This document shows, piece after piece, positions 1 to 8,645 of a stretch of DNA of 64,000 nucleotides. Source of the DNA: Paracoccus litorisediminis (GTDB taxonomy: Bacteria; Pseudomonadota; Alphaproteobacteria; Rhodobacterales; Rhodobacteraceae). Within the stretch, counting starts at the first letter, position 1; every line of letters begins with the position of its first letter. The stretch spans positions 19,781-83,780 of the forward strand of contig NZ_WMIG01000020.1 of NCBI RefSeq assembly GCF_009711205.1. The letters are read 5' to 3'. Made by a program: the position numbers and the translations under genes. The notes beneath the pieces were generated by a model. The model was not told the origin of the DNA. It searched no databases and worked only from the letters and a program-made list of their open reading frames with translations.

Positions 1-1079
1 TCGCAGCCGATGTGCTGGCCCCCCGCGCGGCAGAGCTTGACGAGACCCAGACCTTTGCTATCTGCCATCTGCCGATGATGTCCGAACTGGGACTGATGGG
101 GCTGAACCTGCCCGAAGAGGAAGGCGGGCTGGGCCTGTCCGGCCCCGCGCTTTACCGCGCGGTCGAGATCATCGCCGGGGCCTGCGGCTCGACCGCCTCG
201 ATGCTGACCGCGCATTACCTTGCCACCGACAGCCTGCATCTGGGCGCGGATGCCGAACTGCGGGCGCGCATCCTGCCGCGCGCGGCGGCGGGTGCGCTTG
301 GCGCCTTTGCCCTGACCGAGCCCGAGGCGGGGTCGAACCCTGCCGACATGCGGACCACGGCCCGGCGCGAGGGTGCGGGCTACCGCATCCGTGGCTCCAA
401 GGCCTTCATCTCGAATGCGGGCGCGGCGGAATTCATGGTGGTCTTTGCCAAGACCGACCCCGAGGCCGGGGCGCGCGGTGTCTCGGCCTTTCTGGTCGAG
501 CCGGGGGTGACGCCGGGTGTCTCGGTCGCGGCGGCCGAGCGCACGATGGGCCTGCGCGGTGGCCATGTCTTTGGCGTGACCTTCGACTGTCTGGTCCCCG
601 AGGAAAACCGCATCGGCGCCGAGGGCTCTGGTTTTCGCACCGCCATGCGGGTTCTGGACAATGGACGCATCGAGGTCGCTGCGCAGGCAACCGGCATTGC
701 CGCCGCCGCACTGGACGCCTCGATCCGCTATGCGCAGGAACGTCGGGTCGGTGGCCATCCGATCGCCGATTTCCAGGGGCTGCAATGGATGTTGGCCGAC
801 AGCGCCAACGACCTCGCGGCGGCGCGCGCCCTGGGATATGCCGCTGCCCGCCTGCGCGGCACCGGAACCCGCTATGCCACCGAAAGCGCGCATGCTAAAC
901 TTTTCGCATCCGAGGCAGCTTGGCGCATCGCCGACCGTGCGCTGCAGGTTCATGGCGGCTATGGCTATTGCCGCGATTTCCCGCTGGAACGCTACCTGCG
1001 CGACCTGCGGATCTTTCGCATCTACGAAGGCAGCTCCGAAATCCAGCGCACGATCATCGCGCGGGGCCTGCTGGCATAA
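1..1079 (+). CDS. Acyl-CoA dehydrogenase, 5' end cut by window edge
   Basis: Flavoenzyme that alpha,beta-dehydrogenates acyl-CoA thioesters and passes electrons to ETF. The open frame continues to the left window edge (…AADVLAPRAAELDE), so the first in-window GTG at 12 is probably not the start; about 20 residues appear to be missing against the usual ~380. Family marks are all present: FALTEPEAGS (FAD/substrate loop), FISNAG in the middle domain, the helix QVHGGYGYCRDFPLERYLRD, and the C-terminal IYEGSSEIQR, whose first Glu is the expected catalytic base. The chain length can not be told from sequence; short- or branched-chain is likely. A hairpin follows the stop. Confidence 0.93.
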   Translation, partial: AADVLAPRAAELDETQTFAICHLPMMSELGLMGLNLPEEEGGLGLSGPALYRAVEIIAGACGSTASMLTAHYLATDSLHLGADAELRARILPRAAAGALGAFALTEPEAGSNPADMRTTARREGAGYRIRGSKAFISNAGAAEFMVVFAKTDPEAGARGVSAFLVEPGVTPGVSVAAAERTMGLRGGHVFGVTFDCLVPEENRIGAEGSGFRTAMRVLDNGRIEVAAQATGIAAAALDASIRYAQERRVGGHPIADFQGLQWMLADSANDLAAARALGYAAARLRGTGTRYATESAHAKLFASEAAWRIADRALQVHGGYGYCRDFPLERYLRDLRIFRIYEGSSEIQRTIIARGLLA

Positions 1080-1111
1080 GACATAGCGGCGCAGCTTTGC
1101 GGGAACCTTGT

Positions 1112-1140
1112 GGGAAAGGTCGATGCATCCGACCTTTCCC
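1112..1140 (+). terminator. Terminator-like hairpin after acyl-CoA dehydrogenase
   Basis: Perfect 11-bp inverted repeat, GGGAAAGGTCG pairing with CGACCTTTCCC across a 7-base loop, 33 bases after the stop. The following bases are only modestly T-rich (TTCT), so termination strength is uncertain. Confidence 0.6.
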
Positions 1141-1396
1141 TTCTGATCGTTGCACGGATGATCTGTGGGGGATTCATTCCCCGAACCCATGCTGCTAGAT
1201 GGCCCGCATAACCGGGTCGTTTTGACGGACATACCAAGCGCCCGACCTGACCTGATCGTGAGGCGTCAAATAGGACGCCGAGGTTGCGACACGGAATCGC
1301 CGCAACTACATGCCCTTAGCCGTTGGGCTTTGCCCGTGGTTCAGGACGCATGCGAACCCCGTGTGACTTTCTCCTGAAGACGCAAGACCGCAGGAA

Positions 1397-1418
1397 CCGT
1401 GCCGCCCAAGCGGCACGG
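1397..1418 (+). other. Leader hairpin upstream of the PhoD-like gene
   Basis: Perfect 9-bp stem (CCGTGCCGC / GCGGCACGG) with a CCAA tetraloop, ending 25 bases before the ATG at 1444. There is no T-tract, so it is not a standard terminator; it could be a leader structure affecting mRNA stability or translation. Confidence 0.45.
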
Positions 1419-1443
1419 CGCGAATGAAGTTTGAAAGGACCAC

Positions 1444-2862
1444 ATGACCCAGACGACCAAGGCCATCGGGCCGATCCTCTATCTGGATCATGTCGACGAT
1501 CAGCAGTTTCATCTGGCGGCGCTGTTCATCCTGCCCAAAGGGGCCGAGATGCCCGCGCTGGAGACCTCGTTCGGGCAAGTACAGCAGCAGGTACTGACGG
1601 AATATGACGCGGCGACGATCTATCGCGCGCGGTTCAGCCTGCCGCCGGGCGCGCAGGAATATCTCTGGAATGGCGAAACCTATCCGCTTCACCTGAACCT
1701 GCAGGACGACACCCGACTTGCCTTTGTGTCCTGCAATGGCGAGGAGACCGGCGATCTGGACCGTGAGGGGTCTGAGCGAAACGTCATGTGGGCGCGGCTG
1801 CGGGCCGAGCATCGCGCCGCCCCCTTCGCGTTGCTGCTGCATGGGGGCGATCAGGTCTATGCCGATGAGGTGACCGATGGCCATCCGCTGACGCAGAACT
1901 GGCCCTCCAGCATCCCCGACGATCCCGGTGACCTGAGCAGCCTGCACCATCATTTGCGAGAGCGTTTTCTGGAACGCTATGCCGCGCTTTATACCTCGCC
2001 GGATTTCGCGTGGCTGGCGGCGCGGGTGCCGTCGGTCATGCAATGGGACGATCACGACATCTGCGACGGCTGGGGCTCATTGGCGCGCCGGGCCACGAAT
2101 TCCGCTGTGGGCCGAGAGATTTTTGCCGCCGCGCGCGAGGCTTATCTGATCTTTCAGGCTGCGGCGGTGGATGGCGATCTGCCCGCGCGTTTCGCGGACC
2201 CGCATGGCGGTCATCTGGGCTGGGCGATCCATGCACCGGGGTTCCGGCTGGTCGCGCCCGACCTGCGCTCGGAACGCACGCGCCGCCAGATCATGGGGCC
2301 GGGTGGCTGGGCCTTTATGGAAACCCAGCCGCCCCTGCGCCCGGACGAACGCTGCATCCTGATGTCCAGCGTGCCGTTGCTGGGGCCGCGGTTGTCGCTG
2401 CTTGAGGCGCTGATGATCGTGGTCCCGCGCATGCAGCGCTATGAGGACGACCTGCGCGACCAATGGCAAAGCCGCGGCCATCGTGAGGAATGGCGGCGGA
2501 TGCTGCGCCTGATGGTCGAGATGGGCCGCGCCGGGCAGAATGTCATCGCTGTCTCGGGCGAGATTCATCTGGCGACCCGCGCGGTGATGCCGCTTGATGC
2601 GGGTGCGGTGCTGCACCAGTTGGTCGCGTCGGGGATTGCTCACCGCCCGCCACCCAAGGGCTGGGCGCGGTTTCTGGGGGCGCTGTCGACGCTGGGCGAC
2701 GATCCGATTGCGGGCAAGCATATCCGGATCGAGCGGATTCCGGGTCAGGCCGGGCGCTATGTGGCCCAGCGGAATTACCTGACGCTGGACCGCCGCAACG
2801 GCGCATGGCACGCCTGCTGGCAGCTTGAGGACAGCGGCCGCTCACCCGAACTGGCGCTGTGA
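1444..2862 (+). CDS. PhoD-like (alkaline phosphatase D family) metallophosphoesterase
   Basis: A 472-residue protein of the PhoD-like metallophosphatase superfamily. Metal-site motifs are visible in order: FVSCNGE near 95-100, GGDQVYAD near 134-141, WDDHD near 201-205 and SGEIH near 370. The start at 1444 has AAAGGA a few bases upstream. There is no signal peptide or Tat motif, unlike classical secreted PhoD, so a cytoplasmic role is likely; the true substrate is unknown. It is transcribed toward, and ends 7 bases from, the convergent serine protease gene. Confidence 0.85.
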   Translation: MTQTTKAIGPILYLDHVDDQQFHLAALFILPKGAEMPALETSFGQVQQQVLTEYDAATIYRARFSLPPGAQEYLWNGETYPLHLNLQDDTRLAFVSCNGEETGDLDREGSERNVMWARLRAEHRAAPFALLLHGGDQVYADEVTDGHPLTQNWPSSIPDDPGDLSSLHHHLRERFLERYAALYTSPDFAWLAARVPSVMQWDDHDICDGWGSLARRATNSAVGREIFAAAREAYLIFQAAAVDGDLPARFADPHGGHLGWAIHAPGFRLVAPDLRSERTRRQIMGPGGWAFMETQPPLRPDERCILMSSVPLLGPRLSLLEALMIVVPRMQRYEDDLRDQWQSRGHREEWRRMLRLMVEMGRAGQNVIAVSGEIHLATRAVMPLDAGAVLHQLVASGIAHRPPPKGWARFLGALSTLGDDPIAGKHIRIERIPGQAGRYVAQRNYLTLDRRNGAWHACWQLEDSGRSPELAL

Positions 2863-2869
2863 GCCGCCG

Positions 2870-4168
2870 CTAAAGCCCGCGCGCCGCCGTGCAGGCCGGG
2901 GCGGGCCGGACCAGCCCGTGACCAAAGACGTCATCTGGCCCGGCCTTGCCCAGATCGCGCGCGCCCTGTTGCAGTCGCACGCGGACCTGCGCGGCGGTCA
3001 GCTGCGGTTCGGATTGCAGCAGCAGGGCCGCAGCGGCGGTGACGAAGGGCGCGGCGAATGAGGTGCCGGTCTTGGTCCGCGCCCCGCTGATCGAGGCCGC
3101 AGTCCAGACATTCACCCCCGGCGCGGCCAGGTCGATATGCTTGCCCCGGTTGGCACGACGATAGACCTGTTCGCGCCGGTCGACAGCGGTGACGGCGATG
3201 ACCTGCTCATAGGCAGCGGGAAAGGCCGGTTTCGCCGCTGGACCGCCATTGCCCGCTGCGGCGACCAGCACGATATCCTGTTGGGCCATGCGTTGGATCT
3301 GGCGGCGCAAGGCCTCGTTCGGGGGACCGGCCAGCGACAGGTTGACGATGTCGACCTGCTGCGCGGTCAGATAATCCAGCGCCTCGACCAAGGCAAAGGC
3401 ATCGGCGCGCTCATCCTCGCGCTGCTTGTGAAAGGCATCGACGGCGACCAGTTCGGCCTGCGGCACAAGGCCGGGGGAACGGCTGTCCGCCCGTCCGACC
3501 AGCAGCGCTGCGACTGCGGTGCCATGCAGCGCATCCGAGCGCGCCAGCCCCTTACCCTGATCGATGCGGTGGACGCGCATGCGGGCATCCTTCAGCACGG
3601 CGTGATCGGCATTCAGCCCGGTATCGACCATACCGATCCGCACCGGGCCGCCGCAGCCAGACGTATCCGCTGGCCATGCAATCATCTGGCGGGCCGGGCA
3701 ATCCGCGCCGGAACAGGCCGGGGCGGCATTGCCGGGGCGGTAGAAATGGTTGAAATCCGCAGCATTGGCCGACCCCATGTCTCGCACCATGGCGCGGGCC
3801 TCCTCCATCGACATGCGATCGGGTTTGCGCAGACGGTGCAGCGGCGCACCATCGGCAAGCGTCACCCTACGCAACACGCGGAAACCGGCATCCTGCAGGA
3901 CCTGCAGATCGGCAGGCGACAGGCCGCGCGCGATCACCTCGTTCGGCGCGCGCTGGGGCAGGGGGGCGGCGCGGATGACAGGCGGCGGCGCCGGACGGCG
4001 GCGCACGGGCGCGTCGTCGTCGTCATCATCGTCGTCATCCCCCCGGTCGTCATCATCGTCATCGGCCCATGCGGCGGCAGGCCCCCAACCCCGTGGTTGC
4101 GGATTCAGGTCGGCCATGATCACGGCCAGCGCAAGGCTTAAAAACAGCAAGGGGTGGCGCGGCATCAT
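2870..4168 (-). CDS. Secreted S8 (subtilisin-like) serine protease with poly-Asp linker
   Basis: A 432-residue protein: hydrophobic N-terminal signal segment (about 5-20), an Asp-rich stretch (about 36-52), a Pro-rich linker, a prodomain-like region, then a peptidase S8 domain from about 175. The catalytic triad is visible: Asp in MVDTG (182), His in LHGTAVA (215) and Ser in GTSFAAP (370), with the oxyanion Asn in AAAGNGG (307). Two paired cysteines lie near 152 and 157. It is divergent from an ECF sigma/anti-sigma operon across an 87-base gap, which suggests it belongs to that regulon or is involved in its signal; this link is inference. Confidence 0.9.
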   Translation of the reverse strand: MMPRHPLLFLSLALAVIMADLNPQPRGWGPAAAWADDDDDDRGDDDDDDDDDAPVRRRPAPPPVIRAAPLPQRAPNEVIARGLSPADLQVLQDAGFRVLRRVTLADGAPLHRLRKPDRMSMEEARAMVRDMGSANAADFNHFYRPGNAAPACSGADCPARQMIAWPADTSGCGGPVRIGMVDTGLNADHAVLKDARMRVHRIDQGKGLARSDALHGTAVAALLVGRADSRSPGLVPQAELVAVDAFHKQREDERADAFALVEALDYLTAQQVDIVNLSLAGPPNEALRRQIQRMAQQDIVLVAAAGNGGPAAKPAFPAAYEQVIAVTAVDRREQVYRRANRGKHIDLAAPGVNVWTAASISGARTKTGTSFAAPFVTAAAALLLQSEPQLTAAQVRVRLQQGARDLGKAGPDDVFGHGLVRPAPACTAARGL

Positions 4169-4255
4169 GTCCTCCAGCCGGGGTTTCTGGACATTCTACG
4201 TTCTGCACTCTCTATTATTCCCCGGTTTCGTCAATTTCTGACGCAGGGAGGTGGA

Positions 4256-4747
4256 ATGGACGCGGCTTTTGCCGAGGCGATGATTGCGCTTTTGCCCAAT
4301 CTGCGGCGCTATGCGCTGTCCCTGACGCGTCGCGCCGATCAGGCCGACGATCTGGTCCAGCAGACGGCCGAGCGTGCCATCGCCAATGCGGCCAGCTATG
4401 ACCCGGCCCAGCGGCTGGAGCCGTGGTTGTTCCGCATCATGCGTAACGGGTTTATCGACCAGACCCGGCGCCAACGCAGCGCGGGCGTGCAACTGGATGT
4501 CCATGACATGCCCGAGGCCCTACCCATCGACCCCGCCCCCGCGCTGGAGGCCCGCTTGATGCTGCGCAGCGTCGAGGCGGCGATGGCCGAACTGCCGCCC
4601 GAGCAGCGCGAGATCCTGCATCTCGTCTGCGTCGAAGAGATGACCTATGCCGAAACCGCGCGCATTCTGAACATTCCGCCCGGCACGGTGATGAGCCGGC
4701 TGTCCCGCGCCCGGCTGGCGCTTTCCGAAAGACTGGGAATAAGATGA
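4256..4747 (+). CDS. ECF-family RNA polymerase sigma factor
   Basis: A 163-residue sigma-70 factor of the extracytoplasmic-function type. Region 2 covers roughly 8-75 (RYALSLTRRADQADDLVQQT, LFRIMRNGFID) and region 4 roughly 103-160 (LPPEQREILHLVCVEEMTYAETARILN, GTVMSRLSRAR). A longer frame reaches back to 4154, but the ATG at 4256 is preferred because GGGAGGTGG lies just upstream and because family members start here. The stop overlaps the next gene's ATG (ATGA), so translation is coupled to the putative anti-sigma factor. Confidence 0.92.
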   Translation: MDAAFAEAMIALLPNLRRYALSLTRRADQADDLVQQTAERAIANAASYDPAQRLEPWLFRIMRNGFIDQTRRQRSAGVQLDVHDMPEALPIDPAPALEARLMLRSVEAAMAELPPEQREILHLVCVEEMTYAETARILNIPPGTVMSRLSRARLALSERLGIR

Positions 4748-5547
4748 GCGGCGGGACGTATACGGCCATGGATGGCGGAAAGGACGGGCCCATGCAGATC
4801 GATGACGAAACCCTGATGGCATTGGCCGATGGCGAGCTTGACCCGGCCCGGGCCGAGGAATTGCGCCGCGCCATTGCCGCCGATCCGGAACTGCAATCCC
4901 GGCTGCATCGGTTCGAGGAAACCCGGCGCCTGCTGTCCGGGCTGCGTCGGGATCAGCCGGGCGAAGACCCGCTGGCCGCGATGATCCGTGCATCCGCCAC
5001 CGGCACCGCGGCCCCGGTCGTGCCATCCCCGACCGCCAGCCATGCCCCGGGCCCGCGTCCGGTCGTGCCGCCCGGCGGTACGCCGCTGGCCGCGCCCGTC
5101 CGTGCGCCGCAGCGATCCGCGAACCTGAACCGCAGGCCCTGGATGGCGGCCGCCGCCTCGGCCGCCATCGTGGCGATCGGCTTGGGTTGGTGGGAATGGG
5201 CGGGTGCGCCCGCTCCGCAAGGGTTCAGTCCGGCCGAACTGGCCGCGCTGGACAGCCTGCCCTCGGGGCAGGTTCAGGCTTTGGATGATGGTGGAGAACT
5301 GGCGATGATCGCCTCGTTCCGGGCCAAGGACGGGGCGCTTTGCCGCGAATATGAAACCGCGCAACGTGTGGTTCTGGCCTGCCGCGAGGCCGGTGGCTGG
5401 GCCGCGCGCTATGCCGCGGTGGCCGAGGCTGCGGGGCAGGATTACCGCCCGGCCTCGGGTCAGGGCAGCATCGACGACGCCATCGCGGCCATCGGTGCCG
5501 CCGCCCCCATGACGCCCGAGGAAGAGGCCGCCACCCTGCGGGAATAA
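4744..5547 (+). CDS. Putative membrane anti-sigma factor
   Basis: A 267-residue protein overlapping the sigma gene by 4 bases. The N-terminal segment DDETLMALADGELDPA is typical of alphaproteobacterial anti-sigma cytoplasmic domains. A Pro-rich linker is followed by one membrane helix (about 138-158, AAAASAAIVAIGLGWWEWAG) and a periplasmic domain of about 100 residues with two cysteines. No HxxxCxxC zinc motif is seen, so it is not a ZAS-type anti-sigma. An alternative start at 4792 (MQIDDE…) has AAAGGA at good spacing and would begin exactly at the conserved segment. Role assigned from context and motif; binding to the sigma factor is inferred. Confidence 0.8.
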   Translation: MSGGTYTAMDGGKDGPMQIDDETLMALADGELDPARAEELRRAIAADPELQSRLHRFEETRRLLSGLRRDQPGEDPLAAMIRASATGTAAPVVPSPTASHAPGPRPVVPPGGTPLAAPVRAPQRSANLNRRPWMAAAASAAIVAIGLGWWEWAGAPAPQGFSPAELAALDSLPSGQVQALDDGGELAMIASFRAKDGALCREYETAQRVVLACREAGGWAARYAAVAEAAGQDYRPASGQGSIDDAIAAIGAAAPMTPEEEAATLRE

Positions 5548-5596
5548 AGCCGACGCCCAAGCGTAACCCTGTGACGCACATGCACAGGAGAACGCC

Positions 5597-7249
5597 ATGA
5601 CCGCTCGCAGCCTATCGGCCCTTCCGATGCCCGACCCGCGCCATCTGATCGTGGCGGCGCTGGCGGCGGGAATCGCCCTGCTGTCGACGCTGCCGCAGGA
5701 TCTGTCGCCGCAGGGGCAGATGGCGCTGGCCGTATCGGGGCTGGCGATCCTTGGCTGGGTCGGCACGCGCATCCCGGAATCGCTGGTCGCTTTGGCGGCA
5801 GTGCTGGCATTGGTGCTGGGCGGTGTGCTGACCGAGGCCCAGCTTTTCACCGCGCTTGGCAGTGAGCTGGTCTGGCTGCTGCTGTCATCCTTTGTCATCG
5901 CCGCCGTCGCCAAGGAGGCCGGCCTGACCCAGCGTCTGGTCGCGCCGCTGCTGGTGCGGGGGATGCGGGTGCTGCCGCTGTTTCTGGCGCTGACGCTGGC
6001 GATTGCGGCGACGGCATTTGTGCTGCCCTCGACCTCGGGACGGGCGGCGCTTTTGCTGCCGGTCTTTGCCGCCATCGCCGGGGCGCTGCCCGATCCCAGG
6101 CTGGTACGGGCGCTGGCGCTGCTGTTTCCGACGGTGATCCTGCTGTCGGCGGGGGCCTCGCTGATCGGTGCCGGGGCGCATCTGCTGGCGGCGCAGGCGA
6201 TCCGGGGCGCAAGCGGCATCCGGCTGGGCTATCTGGACTGGGCGATGCTGGGCCTGCCGTTTTCCGCCTTGGCCAGCCTGATCGGGGCGCTGCTGATCCT
6301 GTGGCTGTTCGTTCCGCGCGCCGACTGGTGGAGACCGCTGCCCCGTATCGACTTGTCCGCTCCGTCGCCCGAGGCACGCCGCCGTCAGGCCCGGATCGGG
6401 CTGATCCTGACCCTGATCGTCGGATTGTGGCTAAGCGCCGGGCTGCACGGGATCGGCATGTCGCTGGTCGCGCTGATCGGCGCGCTGATCCTGCTGACCC
6501 CGCCCTTTACCGACAAGAAACCGAAAGAGATCTTTCGCGCCGTCGATACCGAGATGCTGCTTTACATGACCGCGACCGTGCTGATCGCCGAGGCGATGAC
6601 GGCGACAGGCACCGATCACTGGCTGGCGGGTCAGGCGCTGGCTGTGCTGCCCCCTGCATGGTCGGGCAGCTTGCCGGTGGTGGTGGTGCTGATCTCGGTG
6701 ACGGCGGTGCTGGCGCATCTGGCGATCACTTCGCGCTCGGCCCGCGCGGCAGTGCTGATCCCGGCCGTGGCGCTGCCGCTGGCGGCGTTGGGGCATGATC
6801 CGGCGTTGATGATCCTGATCGCAGTCATGGGCACGGGGTTTTGCCAAAGCATGATGGCCTCGGCCAAGCCGGTGGCGATCTTTGGCAATGCCGAAGGGGC
6901 CGGGTTCGACCAACGCGACCTGATGCGGCTGGCCCTGCCGCTGGCACCTGCGGTGACGGCGCTGCTGATCGCATTTGCGCTGCTGGTCTGGCCCGCGCAG
7001 CTTGCCGGGCTGCGCGGGGATGCACCGCGACCGCTGCCCGCCGCGACGCTGGTGGCCTCGGCCGTGGTCCTAACCCCTGCACCAGCCCCCTTGGTCGCAG
7101 CGACGCGCCCGGTCCCGCGCCCGAAACGGGAGGTCACCTCGGAAAATATGCGTCGGGCAGTGTCCGCTCGGCGCAGTACCTCACCAGATGCCCTGCATCC
7201 ATTGAACCGGATGCTCAGGCCCGCCGGAATTCGCCTGACCATCAGATAA
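5597..7249 (+). CDS. SLC13 (DASS) family permease
   Basis: A 550-residue polytopic membrane protein with about 11-12 hydrophobic helices. It resembles sodium-coupled divalent anion (dicarboxylate/sulfate) transporters: helix VGTRIPESLVALAAVLALVLGG, the PSTSGRAALLLPVFAAIAG segment, and the matching TSRSARAAVLIPAV repeat near 380, which fit the two pseudo-symmetric Ser-x-Thr-type substrate sites of the family. A hydrophilic Ala/Pro/Arg-rich tail of about 75 residues follows the last helix and is unusual. The gene lies 49 bases after the anti-sigma gene and ends at a strong terminator. The substrate is not determinable by eye. Confidence 0.83.
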   Translation: MTARSLSALPMPDPRHLIVAALAAGIALLSTLPQDLSPQGQMALAVSGLAILGWVGTRIPESLVALAAVLALVLGGVLTEAQLFTALGSELVWLLLSSFVIAAVAKEAGLTQRLVAPLLVRGMRVLPLFLALTLAIAATAFVLPSTSGRAALLLPVFAAIAGALPDPRLVRALALLFPTVILLSAGASLIGAGAHLLAAQAIRGASGIRLGYLDWAMLGLPFSALASLIGALLILWLFVPRADWWRPLPRIDLSAPSPEARRRQARIGLILTLIVGLWLSAGLHGIGMSLVALIGALILLTPPFTDKKPKEIFRAVDTEMLLYMTATVLIAEAMTATGTDHWLAGQALAVLPPAWSGSLPVVVVLISVTAVLAHLAITSRSARAAVLIPAVALPLAALGHDPALMILIAVMGTGFCQSMMASAKPVAIFGNAEGAGFDQRDLMRLALPLAPAVTALLIAFALLVWPAQLAGLRGDAPRPLPAATLVASAVVLTPAPAPLVAATRPVPRPKREVTSENMRRAVSARRSTSPDALHPLNRMLRPAGIRLTIR

Positions 7250-7274
7250 CTTTCCTAGTGTTTTCAAAAGAAAT

Positions 7275-7296
7275 GGCGGCTTCGGCCGCCTTTTTT
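7275..7296 (+). terminator. Intrinsic terminator after the SLC13 permease
   Basis: GGCGGC-TTCG-GCCGCC stem-loop with a stable UUCG tetraloop followed directly by six T residues. A textbook rho-independent terminator 25 bases after the stop at 7249. Confidence 0.92.
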
Positions 7297-7372
7297 CACT
7301 TTTTTCGCGCGGGTCGGGAATAGCGGCGCATCCCCGCGCGTAACCCCATCAGACAACCGGAAAGGATATGAG

Positions 7373-8542
7373 ATGTCACTGACCGTTCTGATTGCGCCCT
7401 CGGGCTTCAAGGAATCGCTGTCGGTCAAGGATGTGGCCGAGGCCATCGCCCGTGGCGTGCGCCGCGCCGCCCCCCATGCGGTGATCCTGACCGCGCCGAT
7501 GGTGGATGGCGGCGAGGGCACGACCGAGGCGCTGATCGCCGCGACCGGTGGCCGGATCGTCCCGGCAACCGTCACCGGCCCGGTGGGCAACGCAGTCCCC
7601 AGCTTCTGGGGGATCATGGGCGGCGACGGCCCCCGCACCGCAGTGATCGAGATGGCCGCCGCCGCGGGCCTGTCGCTGGTGCCCCGCGACCGCCGCGACC
7701 CGACCCTGACCACCAGCCGCGGCGTCGGAGAGCTGATCCTGCAAGCGCTGGATCACGGGGCCGAACGCATCCTGATCGGCTGCGGCGATAGCGGCATCAA
7801 TGACGGCGGCGCGGGTATGGCGCGGGCGTTGGGTGCGCGGCTGCTGGACGAGCAGGGCGATGACCTGCCCGAAGGTGGCGGCGCGCTGGAGCGGTTGGCC
7901 CGGATCGATATGACGGGGCTGGACCCGCGGCTGGCGGGGGTGCAGATCGACGCGGCGGTGAACTGGCACAACATGCTGCTGGGCCCGCGCGGCGTCGCCC
8001 GTGTCTTTGGCCCGCAAAAGGGCGCGACGCCCGATCAGGTCGAGTGCCTTGATCGCGGCATGATCCGCTATGCCGAGGCGATCCTTGCCGCGACCGGCAA
8101 GGATGTCGGGCCGATGCCCGGCGCGGGGGCCTCGGGCGGATTGGGAGCGGGGCTGATCGCCTTTGCCGGGGCCGATTTGCATCCGCGCTTTCAGATCATG
8201 CTGGATTATCTGGATTTCGATCACCTGCTGGGCCGGGCCGATCTGGTCATCACCGCCGAGGGCGCGCTGGACGGACAAAGCCCCTTCGGCAAGGTCCCCT
8301 GCGAGGTCGCCCGTCGCGCCGCGGCGCTTGGCATCCCGACCGTCGCCCTGGCCGGAACCATCGGCAAGGGCGCGCGCCAGACCTATGAGCATGGGATCGG
8401 TGCCTATGCCTCGATCATGCGGCGGCCCTGTTCGTTGCAGAAGGCCATCGGCGGGGGCGCCAAACTGCTGCGCAATGCCGCCGAAAACACCATGCGGATG
8501 CTGCTGGTCGGTCAGCGACTGGCAGATCGCCACCGCGCCTGA
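7373..8542 (+). CDS. Glycerate kinase (GarK/GlxK family)
   Basis: A 389-residue member of the glycerate kinase type-1 family (GarK/GlxK), which phosphorylates D-glycerate using ATP. Recognisable segments: IAPSGFKESLS at the N-terminus, MVDGGEGT near 44, GCGDSGINDGGAGMARALGA near 140, VFGPQKGAT near 218, and AEGALDGQSPFGKVP near 298. It follows a terminator and has AAAGGA upstream of its ATG, so it is probably transcribed on its own. It has no glyoxylate-pathway neighbours here, so the carbon source is unclear. Confidence 0.92.
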   Translation: MSLTVLIAPSGFKESLSVKDVAEAIARGVRRAAPHAVILTAPMVDGGEGTTEALIAATGGRIVPATVTGPVGNAVPSFWGIMGGDGPRTAVIEMAAAAGLSLVPRDRRDPTLTTSRGVGELILQALDHGAERILIGCGDSGINDGGAGMARALGARLLDEQGDDLPEGGGALERLARIDMTGLDPRLAGVQIDAAVNWHNMLLGPRGVARVFGPQKGATPDQVECLDRGMIRYAEAILAATGKDVGPMPGAGASGGLGAGLIAFAGADLHPRFQIMLDYLDFDHLLGRADLVITAEGALDGQSPFGKVPCEVARRAAALGIPTVALAGTIGKGARQTYEHGIGAYASIMRRPCSLQKAIGGGAKLLRNAAENTMRMLLVGQRLADRHRA

Positions 8543-8645
8543 CGGCGCCTGAATTCCGCACCGGCCGAACCGGCAGCCGAATGCGGACCCGCGGTCAAAG
8601 TGCCGCCCTTCATGCCGGTCCATTCCAGACTGACGGAGAGCAACC

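Larger units (their letters stand above)
1080..1443. other. Intergenic region with two hairpins
   Basis: A 364-base gap between the acyl-CoA dehydrogenase and the PhoD-like gene. I see no convincing gene: the small frames here have no family features. It holds a strong hairpin just after the dehydrogenase (1112-1140) and a second, GC-rich one (1397-1418) just upstream of the next start, so it probably carries one terminator plus the promoter and leader of the PhoD-like gene. Confidence 0.6.

Noticed and set aside
3137..4141. Long plus-strand frame opposite the S8 protease
   Set aside because: It is the antisense shadow of a well-supported protease gene with an intact triad; the composition has no family features. 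Similar long shadows opposite the PQQ dehydrogenase, the ABC ATPase and the GGDEF-EAL gene were also left out.
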